Shown in pieces: positions 1 to 5,442 of a stretch of 6,826 nucleotides of DNA. The translations under genes and the position numbers were made by a program. Source of the DNA: Anaerolineae bacterium (GTDB lineage Bacteria > Chloroflexota > Anaerolineae > E26-bin7); NCBI GenBank assembly GCA_029933115.1, contig JAOZOT010000188.1, forward strand, positions 1-6,826, in the 5' to 3' direction. Numbering within the stretch: position 1 is the first letter of the stretch; each line of letters starts with the position of its first letter. The notes beneath the pieces are model-generated. The model was given only the letters and a program-made list of their open reading frames with translations. It searched no databases and was not told the origin of the DNA.

Positions 1-38
1 GACTGAAGTCGTTACTACGAGCGCCGCCCTCTGAATTT

Positions 39-617
39 TCAGACACGCTCTGAGCCATGCAATTTGCGCCAGGGTAGTTCGAACCGTTCTAGAACTGCGG
101 GGGTCTCCAGTACAGCCGCAAACTCCCGCAGCCAGGAGCGGATATACTCCACGTCCAGCCGATCCCCCTGCCGGTAAACCACACCTTCGATGTCCCGTAC
201 GTCCTGGGGACGCCCGGCTACGGCCTTGTGGATGATCAAATCTTCGGCTGAACACAGACGCACCACTTTGCCCGGTTCGATCTCATAGTCCACGGCCCGT
301 TGAAAAACCTCGTCTTCGTAGCCGGGCAGGCCAAGGGAGATGTCTACGTCACAGCCATTGGTGGCCCGCACTAGGACCATGCGTGTGCGGCGGGCAAAGG
401 CAACGGGATCAGAGACACGGGAAGGGAACCGTTCCACAATCTGCCGGACGAAATGCTCCAATCTTTCTAAAGGCGTGGCTACGGTCAAGTCTGCGTCCAC
501 GGTCAAGCGCGGCTCACCCCAGAATTGGACGGCCAGACCGCCGATGATAGCATAGTTGACCTGGTGCGCTGTCAGGAACTCGTGCACTTCCCAGGCCGCA
601 GCCAGAGGTGGGATCAT
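39..617 (-). CDS. AbiEii-like nucleotidyltransferase (module 2)
   Basis: A 192-residue nucleotidyltransferase, paralogous to the one at 1666-2271. Catalytic motifs are intact: Gly26-Gly27 (IIGGLAV), Asp41-x-Asp43 (VDADLTV) and the third acidic residue Asp92 in CDVDISLG. The shared later blocks are AEDLIIHK (124-131) and YRQGDRLDVEYIRSWL. The chosen ATG at 615-617 overlaps the stop of the small partner gene by four bases (ATGA). The open frame extends 40 codons further upstream, but that part is the partner gene read in another frame and is left out. The motifs support an active enzyme; target and toxicity are unknown. Only 38 bases lie beyond its stop in the window, with no terminator seen, so the operon may continue. 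Confidence 0.83.
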   Translation of the reverse strand: MIPPLAAAWEVHEFLTAHQVNYAIIGGLAVQFWGEPRLTVDADLTVATPLERLEHFVRQIVERFPSRVSDPVAFARRTRMVLVRATNGCDVDISLGLPGYEDEVFQRAVDYEIEPGKVVRLCSAEDLIIHKAVAGRPQDVRDIEGVVYRQGDRLDVEYIRSWLREFAAVLETPAVLERFELPWRKLHGSERV

Positions 618-880
618 GCCGCCCTCCGACGTTCGGCCAGGCGGACAAAAGCCCGGCTTCGCTCGATCAACCGCTCGATTTCCAGACGCTCCAGGGCTTC
701 CCAGTCTCCACCAGACTGGCGGCCGGCGCACTCCCATAGCCGATAGAGTTCCTCGAAAATGCGGCGGGACTCGGCCGGAGTCATCCTGGACAGTCGGGCC
801 ATCCGCTCGGCTTCGATGAACTCGTTGGCCTCGGCGTAACCGCGGAGCACTGCCACCACCTGTGGGCTCACGTTACTCAC
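614..880 (-). CDS. Small helical protein paired with a nucleotidyltransferase (module 2)
   Basis: An 88-residue, probably all-helical, charged protein with a GTG start preceded by GAGGAAG at good spacing. It begins 10 nt after the FrhB-like gene. Residues 23-36 (EAERMARLSRMTPA) resemble the start of the small protein in module 1, and the C-terminal part is a Glu/Arg/Leu-rich helix. I do not know the family. No histidine is present, so a HEPN active site is excluded. The stop overlaps the next ATG as ATGA, showing tight translational coupling with the nucleotidyltransferase. Partner or antitoxin function is inferred from that pairing. Confidence 0.68.
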   Translation of the reverse strand: MSNVSPQVVAVLRGYAEANEFIEAERMARLSRMTPAESRRIFEELYRLWECAGRQSGGDWEALERLEIERLIERSRAFVRLAERRRAA

Positions 881-890
881 TGTGCTTCCT

Positions 891-1679
891 CTACCCTATG
901 ATCGGAACTTGGTCTAGGGTGACCAGCAATGGCGGCTCGTCCTCGACACTTGCCCCCGCTTCGTAACCGAATAGCTCTTTCACGTCACGGCGCAGCAGTG
1001 AATACAGGATGGTCAAAGGTATCTCGGCCGGACAGACCAGTTCGCACTCGCCGCAACCGACGCATTTGCCGACAGTGTGCATAGCCCTGATGACGTGGAA
1101 GCTGGGGAAGGGCGGTGGCAGCACTCCTGTCTGCGCCCACAGTTCGTCCTCTAGCACACACTCCTCGCAGAAGCACTCAGGGCAGATGTCCCGGCAGCCG
1201 TAGCACTTGAGACACTTGGCGAACTGGCGCTCCCAGAACTCTAGCCGCTCCTGGCGGGTGAGGGCCTCGTGCTCGGCGATCAGCCTGTCTGCCACGCCCT
1301 GGACTTTTTCCCCTATCACCAGGTTCTGGGGATAGGGTAGGGCACAGCGACATTCCTCGGCTTCCTCGGCGCTGCACGCGATGCCGATGATCCTCACATT
1401 GTCCAGGTTGACCTGCTGCCGCTTGGCCAACTCGATCAAAGCTCGCTCGTCGCAGCCCCGGACCACCACGCCCAGACAGGTGTCAGAGTCGGCATCCTGG
1501 AGCAGATCCACCACCAGGGCCATCGGATATTTGGGAGCAAGCACCAGTTCGGTCAGGTCATCGCCAGACCGGAACAGGTGGGGAGCTACCCCCTCAGTGG
1601 ACCCACGCAGGGCCACCACGCCCTCTACCTCTGGCAAGATACGCTCTATCTCAGTTCGCAGTTGTTCAATGAGAGTCAC
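891..1679 (-). CDS. FrhB/FdhB-like iron-sulfur protein with two ferredoxin motifs
   Basis: A 262-residue protein resembling the coenzyme F420 hydrogenase/dehydrogenase beta-subunit family (FrhB, FdhB) in its N-terminal half, with LGVVVRGCDERAL (69-81) and VRIIGIACS (95-103), followed by a cysteine-rich C-terminal half. Two canonical 4Fe-4S motifs are seen: Cys156/159/162/166-Pro and Cys206/209/212/216-Pro. Between them, ECFCEEC adds Cys169, Cys171 and Cys174. Cys68, Cys76, Cys102, Cys110 and Cys112 lie in the FrhB-like part. Family members are flavoproteins that exchange electrons between a soluble cofactor and iron-sulfur partners. The start is GTG, with GGGAGGT about 10 nt upstream, and overlaps the preceding gene by 14 nt. 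In this operon it may be the electron-input or output module for HdrA-MvhD; whether it uses F420, NAD(H), formate dehydrogenase or another donor cannot be told. Confidence 0.8.
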   Translation of the reverse strand: MTLIEQLRTEIERILPEVEGVVALRGSTEGVAPHLFRSGDDLTELVLAPKYPMALVVDLLQDADSDTCLGVVVRGCDERALIELAKRQQVNLDNVRIIGIACSAEEAEECRCALPYPQNLVIGEKVQGVADRLIAEHEALTRQERLEFWERQFAKCLKCYGCRDICPECFCEECVLEDELWAQTGVLPPPFPSFHVIRAMHTVGKCVGCGECELVCPAEIPLTILYSLLRRDVKELFGYEAGASVEDEPPLLVTLDQVPIIG

Positions 1680-2271
1680 GGTCTACGCTACCTCCCTCAG
1701 AAATATGCGCTCCCGATTTTGCTCGCATACGTTGATATGTGGCAACGAGAGTAGAATCGTCTAATGCCGCCTCAAATTGGCACAGCCACCTCAACACGTA
1801 GTCGTCATCCAGGGCATCCCCTTGTCGCCGTATCACGCTTTCAGCGTCAGCGTGGTCCTGAGCACGCACGGAGATCAGTTTATAGATGATCAGATCCTCG
1901 GCCGTGCAAATGGTAATGACAACGCCGGGTTGCACCTCAACAGGTTGAGCCCGCCGGATAGCCTCCTCGTCGAACCCCACGTCGGCCAGCATCAGGTCTA
2001 GACGTGTACCCAAGTCGTCTTGTACGAACAGGATGCCATTGCGCTTCAATGCTTGGGGTGGATCGGCCTGTAATGGGGTATAGTCCGGCGAGATTATCTC
2101 CAGCAGGCGAGCCGCGTCCTCTCGCCCCAGGAGGACTTTTACATCCACGTCACGAGTCACACGGGGCTCTCCAAACACACCCACGGCCATCCCCCCGATG
2201 ACAGCAGAGAGAACACCTGCCTGCTTAAGCCGCTCCTGAAGCGTCACCACCGATTGTAGAAGGTTCTCCAT
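1666..2271 (-). CDS. AbiEii-like nucleotidyltransferase (module 1)
   Basis: A 201-residue protein of the nucleotidyltransferase superfamily, close to the AbiEii/DUF6036 type found as the toxin or enzyme part of toxin-antitoxin-like pairs. The active-site pattern is complete: Gly26-Gly27, Asp41-x-Asp43 in RDVDVKV, and a third carboxylate at about Asp92 in RLDLML. A later conserved block reads AEDLIIYK (124-131) followed by RRQGDALDDDYVLRWL. Motif positions coincide residue for residue with the second transferase at 39-617, so the two are paralogs. It presumably transfers NMP to an RNA or protein target, which is unknown. The start overlaps the preceding gene by 47 nt and the Shine-Dalgarno is weak, so a slightly later GTG start is possible. 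Its 3' end overlaps the next gene's GTG by 14 nt, tying it to the Hdr operon. Confidence 0.82.
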   Translation of the reverse strand: MENLLQSVVTLQERLKQAGVLSAVIGGMAVGVFGEPRVTRDVDVKVLLGREDAARLLEIISPDYTPLQADPPQALKRNGILFVQDDLGTRLDLMLADVGFDEEAIRRAQPVEVQPGVVITICTAEDLIIYKLISVRAQDHADAESVIRRQGDALDDDYVLRWLCQFEAALDDSTLVATYQRMRAKSGAHISEGGSVDRDSH

Positions 2272-2506
2272 TCCGCTGCTTTCTCGTCCACTCTGCCAGC
2301 TTTCGCAAACGTCGTTGCAGTTCCACCAGATAAGCTTCGCGCTCAGGCCGGAAAAGCGCTTCGGTTTGCCGGAATTGGGGTTCGAAGATGCGCTGCAGAG
2401 CCAAGAGTTGGCTGATCCCTTCCTGGATCGTCATCTGTCGTAGCAAACGGGTCTTTTCAGCTTCGACCTCCTCCCACCCCAAACGCATAGTGCTCAGGTC
2501 TCGCAT
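2225..2506 (-). CDS. Small helical protein paired with a nucleotidyltransferase (module 1)
   Basis: A 93-residue protein rich in Glu, Arg, Gln and Leu and predicted to be largely alpha-helical. I do not recognise a named family. Residues about 15-27 (EAEKTRLLRQMT) resemble EAERMARLSRMT in the small protein at 614-880, and both precede an AbiEii-like nucleotidyltransferase gene, so the two are probably homologous partner proteins. There are no histidines, hence no HEPN ribonuclease motif. The ATG is preceded by AGAGAGG; an alternative in-frame start is Met7. The gene begins 25 nt after mvhD and overlaps the following gene by 47 nt, which indicates coupled expression. A likely role is antitoxin or regulatory partner of the transferase, by inference from context only. 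Confidence 0.65.
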   Translation of the reverse strand: MRDLSTMRLGWEEVEAEKTRLLRQMTIQEGISQLLALQRIFEPQFRQTEALFRPEREAYLVELQRRLRKLAEWTRKQRNGEPSTIGGDASGAA

Positions 2507-2531
2507 CTCGACGCCTCTCTCTGATTTACCC

Positions 2532-2945
2532 TCAACTCCCCATGTGTAACGGCCCCAGCCCTCTAATGGTCTCGGTGAACTCGGCCGTCACCTGGGCGAA
2601 CTTGCCCCCTTCGGCAGCCGAAACCCAATCCAGGCGCAACCGCTCCGGCTCGATGCCGACGTACCCCAGGAGGCGACGCAAGACCGGAATGCGCTTGGCC
2701 GTGCGGTGATTGCCACTGTTGTAGTGGCACTCGCCGATGTGGCAGCCCAGGACGAGCACTCCATCGGCGCCGGCCCGAAAGGCGCGCATGATCATTTCAG
2801 GGGCGACGCGTCCTGAGCACATGACCCGCACGGGAAGGATGTTCGGCGGCGAGGGGATGCGTGCTACCCCGGCGTTATCAGCTCCAGCGTAACTACACCA
2901 ATTGCACAAAAAGGCGACAATTCTGGGTTCAAACTCTTCTGTCAT
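2532..2945 (-). CDS. mvhD: MvhD-type iron-sulfur adaptor subunit
   Basis: A 137-residue protein matching the MvhD (FlpD) family. In methanogen Hdr complexes this 2Fe-2S protein passes electrons between a hydrogenase or dehydrogenase and HdrA. Landmarks: FLCNWCSYAGAD with Cys14 and Cys17, VMCSGRV with Cys43, and LGCHIGECHY with Cys68 and Cys73, followed by the conserved WVSAAEGGKF. Length is normal for the family. The chosen ATG overlaps the hdrA stop codon (ATGA) and has GAAGGAG 8 nt upstream; a longer open frame extending into hdrA has no family similarity and is rejected. Translational coupling to hdrA implies equal production of the two subunits. No hydrogenase subunit is encoded nearby, so the redox partner on its outer side is unknown; the FrhB-like protein downstream is the best local candidate. 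Confidence 0.93.
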   Translation of the reverse strand: MTEEFEPRIVAFLCNWCSYAGADNAGVARIPSPPNILPVRVMCSGRVAPEMIMRAFRAGADGVLVLGCHIGECHYNSGNHRTAKRIPVLRRLLGYVGIEPERLRLDWVSAAEGGKFAQVTAEFTETIRGLGPLHMGS

Positions 2946-4888
2946 GCCAACACTCCTTCGATTTGGGCCACGATCTGCTCGTCGGTGAAGTGCAGGGCCG
3001 TGATGGCCTTGGCCAGACAGGCAGCGGCGCAGGTGCCGCAGCCCTTGCACAGCGCGGAATTTACCTGAGCCGTGTGGTCTGTCAGCGAAATGGCGCTGTA
3101 GGGGCAGACGAGGATACATTCGCCACAACCTGAACATAGCTCCTCGTTGACTTGAGCTGTGGTGGGTGCGATCTGCACCACACCCTGGCTCAAGAGGGCC
3201 AGAGCCTCGGCTGCGGCCGCGTTGGCGTGGGCCACAGTGTCGGGCACATCGCGTGGAGCCTGACAGGCGCCGGCCAAAAAGATGCCGTCGGTGTTGGTCT
3301 CCACCGGCCGCAGCTTGGGGTGGGCCTCCAGAAAGAAACCGTCCTCGCTACGGCTGAGACCAAAGATAGCTCCCATCTTGTCAGTGTCGGGTTGGGGAAC
3401 CAGGCCGGTCTCCAAGATCACCATGTCCACCCTGGCCTCGACCAGGCGCCCCAGATTGGCGTCCTCGGCCTTGACCGTCAGCTTGCCGTCGGGCTCGACC
3501 ACCACTTCCGCACCCCGTCCCCTAATGAAGAACACTCCCTCGTCCTGCACCCGCTCGTAGAACTCTTCGTAGCCTTTGCCGAAGGCGCGGATGTCCATGT
3601 AGAACTCGTACACCTCGGCTCCGGTCTTGTCGCGCACCAGGTGGGCGTGTTTCATGGCATACATGCAGCACACGCGGGAGCAATAGCGGTTGGCGTGCTC
3701 GTCGCGGCTGCCCACGCAGTGGATAATGGCCACGCGTTCGGGCACTTTGCCCTCGGCGGTCAGGATTTCGCCGCCGGTGGGGCCGGTGGCGCTGGAGAGC
3801 CGCTCGAATTGCAAACCATCAATGATGTTGGGTGACTTTCCGTAGTTGTATTCGGGGAGCTTGGCAGCGTCGAACGTCTGGAAGCCGGTGGCCACGATGA
3901 TGGCTCCCACCTCCAGTTCAACAAATTCCTCCTTCTGCTCAAAGTCAATGGCGTTGCGCTCACAGGCCGCAGCACAGCTCTGCTTGCATTTGCCTCTGGT
4001 CAGAAACAGACAACTCTGCTCATCCACCACCGCTTTGAGGGGGATGGCCTGGGCGAAGGGGATGTAAACCGCGTTGCGTTTGCCCATCCCGGCCTCGAAC
4101 TCGGAGGGCACCCGCTCCTTCCACACGCAGGCTTCCACGCAGGCCCCACAGCCGGTGCATAGCTCCTCGATCACGTAGCGCGGCTTCCGCCTCACTTTGA
4201 CTTTGAAGTTGCCAACGTAGCCAGAGACCTCCTCGACCTCGCTGTAGGCCAGGAGCTTGATGTTGGGATGCCGACCGGCATCCATCATTTTGGGTCCCAG
4301 AATTCAGGTGCTACAATCGAGGGTGGGGAAGGTCTTGTCCAGTTGGGCCATGTGGCCGCCGATGGACGGTTCCCTCTCCACCAGGTAGACCCGGTAGCCG
4401 GCGTTGGCGATGGTCAGGGCAGCCTGGATGCCGGCGATGCCTCCGCCCACCACCAGCGCGGCCTGGGTGACCGGCTCCTGACGGCTTTCCAGGGCCTCTT
4501 GCCAGGCCACGCGCGCCACGGCCGCTTTCACCAGGCGCTTGGCTTTTTCTGTAGCCTTTTCCACATCCTTGGTGATCCACGAGTCGTGCTCGCGGATGTT
4601 GGCCATTTCGAAGTAATAGGGGTTCAGCCCGGCCTCGGCGATGGCAGCCTGGAAAGTAGGCTCATGCATACGCGGCGTGCAAGACGCCACCACCACCCGG
4701 TTGATGCCCAATTCTCGAATGTCTTGCTGGATCATCTCCTGGCCGGGTTCAGAACACATATACTTGTAGTCGCGAGCGACTGTCACGTTGGGCAGGCCGC
4801 TGGCGAACCTGACCACCTCGGCCACGTCTACCGTAGCGGAAATATTGATGCCGCACTCACAGACGTAGACCCCGATCTTTGGTTGCAT
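2942..4888 (-). CDS. hdrA: HdrA, heterodisulfide reductase subunit A, selenoprotein (Sec195 at UGA 4304-4306)
   Basis: A 648-residue FAD and iron-sulfur subunit, the flavin (bifurcating) centre of Hdr complexes. The N-terminal domain has Cys10, Cys12, Cys45 and Cys70. A FAD-binding GGGIAG sits at residues 148-153 and continues to GGHMAQLDKTFPTLDCST; the next codon is UGA, then ILGPKMM. HdrA proteins normally read DCSxC-IL-PKM here, so UGA replaces a cysteine and gives a C-S-T-U motif (Cys192/Sec195). Frame and homology continue unbroken beyond it: ferredoxin Cys244/247/250/254, cluster Cys293/301/305/309, the second flavin-binding parts (VGAIIVATGF, GIFLAGACQAP) and C-terminal ferredoxin motifs at about 585-595 and 614-624. 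A SECIS-like hairpin lies just after the UGA. Standard gene callers will split this into 194- and 448-residue pieces. The stop overlaps the mvhD start (ATGA). HdrA is a known selenoprotein family in methanogens and some bacteria. Confidence 0.93.
4266..4283 (-). promoter_or_regulatory. Bacterial-type SECIS hairpin in hdrA
   Basis: In the mRNA, GGAUGCC pairs perfectly with GGCAUCC around a four-base loop GGUC. The hairpin base starts 20 nt after the UGA and the loop starts 27 nt after it. Bacterial SECIS elements lie directly downstream of the UGA, with an apical loop that has a G among its first bases; the E. coli fdhF loop also contains GGUC. A lower extension UGAU/AUCA is possible with CAAC unpaired on the 3' side. 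It should recruit SelB with Sec-tRNA. The hairpin lies within codons for DAGRHP, so it is compatible with the protein. Confidence 0.85.
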
Positions 4889-4895
4889 GAATCAG

Positions 4896-4902
4896 CCTCC
4901 TC
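4896..4902 (-). promoter_or_regulatory. hdrA ribosome-binding site
   Basis: GAGGAGG on the minus strand, 7 nt before the hdrA ATG (4886-4888). It is a strong Shine-Dalgarno that fixes the hdrA start and lies immediately after the stop of the hdrD relic. Confidence 0.8.
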
Positions 4903-4907
4903 ATTCG

Positions 4908-5002
4908 CTATTCCGCAGCTTCCATCGCCCGCCAGACCAACTCGGTCACGTCTAAAGCCCTGATACGGGTCCTGGTCTTGCCGGCGGCTTGCTGCAATGT
5001 CC
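4908..5002 (-). pseudogene. Duplicated 3'-end fragment of the hdrD-like gene
   Basis: The stretch 4911-5002 matches 5455-5546 at 81 of 92 positions without gaps. In the hdrD frame it encodes TLQQAAGKTRTRIRALDVTE and onward to MEAAE, then a TAG at 4908-4910. The full gene continues three codons further (TDK). Of the 11 differences, 10 are synonymous and one changes Arg374 to Gly. The copy therefore diverged while its protein was still under selection, so it is the relic of a once functional hdrD gene. It has no start codon and begins 12 bp beyond the antitoxin stop. It ends 19 nt before the hdrA ATG and holds the normal hdrA ribosome-binding spacing, suggesting this was the original hdrD-hdrA junction. 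Confidence 0.9.
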
Positions 5003-5014
5003 AGAGCTCTGTAG

Positions 5015-5287
5015 TCATGCAGTGGATAAGATTTGCTGACGCAATATATCACTGGCAAGACGGCTGACAGTGACGCCGTGCATCCGTGCTTGTTCTCGAA
5101 GCACCTTAATCACATCTTCGTCTATCTCAATCTCGTAACGCCGCCTTCGGAATTCAGCCTTCACATCTACGGTCTGAAAGGCTTCAGGATAGTCTGTTGT
5201 GTCATGAGTATCCCAGAACTCGGCCGCTTCTTCATAGCCGGCAAATTCGTCTGGGATCGGATCAACGCGCTTTTTTCTGTCGCTCAT
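5015..5287 (-). CDS. brnA: BrnA/CopG-type antitoxin
   Basis: A 90-residue antitoxin of the CopG-antitoxin/BrnA type. The N-terminal half carries the family signature EEAAEFWDTHDTTDY (residues 19-33), the part expected to contact and neutralise a BrnT-like toxin. Residues about 48-88 form a ribbon-helix-helix DNA-binding domain: a basic run RRRR, strand YEIEI, helix, turn at HGVT, second helix. In the family such proteins autorepress their operon. The start ATG is preceded by GGAGG at short spacing, and the start overlaps the end of the truncated toxin. The reading frame is intact although the toxin is decapitated, so it is now an orphan antitoxin inside the hdr operon, between hdrD and hdrA. 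It could be retained for anti-toxin cross-neutralisation or regulation, or simply be awaiting decay. Confidence 0.85.
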   Translation of the reverse strand: MSDRKKRVDPIPDEFAGYEEAAEFWDTHDTTDYPEAFQTVDVKAEFRRRRYEIEIDEDVIKVLREQARMHGVTVSRLASDILRQQILSTA

Positions 5288-5420
5288 AGTACCTCCGCTC
5301 AGATACTGTCATATCGCGGGCTGAAATGGGCAACGCCGCTGTCTGGCGTTTGTGGATAAAGAAAACAACCAGGTATCTGCCTGCCTCTGTCTGACCATAA
5401 GCGATGGGGCCTATTCGCCG
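5262..5420 (-). pseudogene. brnT: BrnT-type toxin, 5'-truncated remnant
   Basis: In the minus-strand frame ending at the TGA 5262-5264, about 50 codons read as the C-terminal half of a BrnT (RelE-fold ribonuclease) toxin. They include YGQTEAGRYLVVFF, then LPISARDMT and ERRYYER near the end, all typical of this family. BrnT proteins usually have about 90 residues; here the N-terminal half is absent. Upstream, the frame runs straight into the hdrD-like 3' end, with a TAA inside that gene and no ATG, GTG or TTG between that TAA and the homology. The toxin therefore cannot be made in full. Its end overlaps the start of the antitoxin gene by 26 nt, the usual BrnT-BrnA arrangement. This was too short and start-less to be found as a gene; recognition is from family memory. 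Confidence 0.82.
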
Positions 5421-5442
5421 GCTGCAATTAAGTCTATGCTGG

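Noticed and set aside
1..38. Operon terminator after the last gene
   Set aside because: The 38 bases downstream show no stem followed by a U-tract on the minus strand; the operon may continue outside the window.
618..737. 40-codon N-terminal extension of the nucleotidyltransferase at 39-617
   Set aside because: It overlaps the small partner gene entirely in another frame. The ATGA overlap at 614-617 gives a natural start, and the paralog at 1666-2271 has the same distance from start to the GG motif.
614..2506. The pairs as HEPN-MNT systems
   Set aside because: The small partners contain no histidine and so no R-x4-6-H motif, and they are shorter than HEPN proteins. The transferases are of the larger AbiEii-like type.
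2946..3137. N-terminal extension of mvhD into hdrA
   Set aside because: The extension is hdrA sequence in the wrong frame; MvhD proteins start near the MTEEFEPRIV position, which has its own ribosome-binding site.
3152..3835. Plus-strand open frame of 227 codons opposite hdrA
   Set aside because: Composition is that of reverse-strand HdrA codons (His, Gly, Val rich) and there is no family similarity.
2942..4288. A separate 448-residue HdrA-like gene starting at the Met after the UGA
   Set aside because: The start has no ribosome-binding site of its own, lies inside a conserved HdrA block, and the upstream half is in the same frame with intact N-terminal domains. Sec readthrough explains both parts.
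4304..4306. hdrA as a nonsense-mutated pseudogene or a changed genetic code
   Set aside because: The UGA is exactly at a conserved Cys position and has a SECIS-like hairpin, and both halves are otherwise intact. Several genes here end in UGA and Trp is encoded by TGG, which argues against a reassigned UGA.
4828..5058. 76-codon minus-strand open frame across the hdrD relic and the hdrA start
   Set aside because: It is in a different frame from the hdrD homology and from hdrA, and shows no family similarity.
5332..5350. AACGCC/GGCGTT hairpin as a terminator upstream of brnA
   Set aside because: The stem is only 6 bp, there is no U-tract on either strand, and it lies within the toxin remnant's codons.
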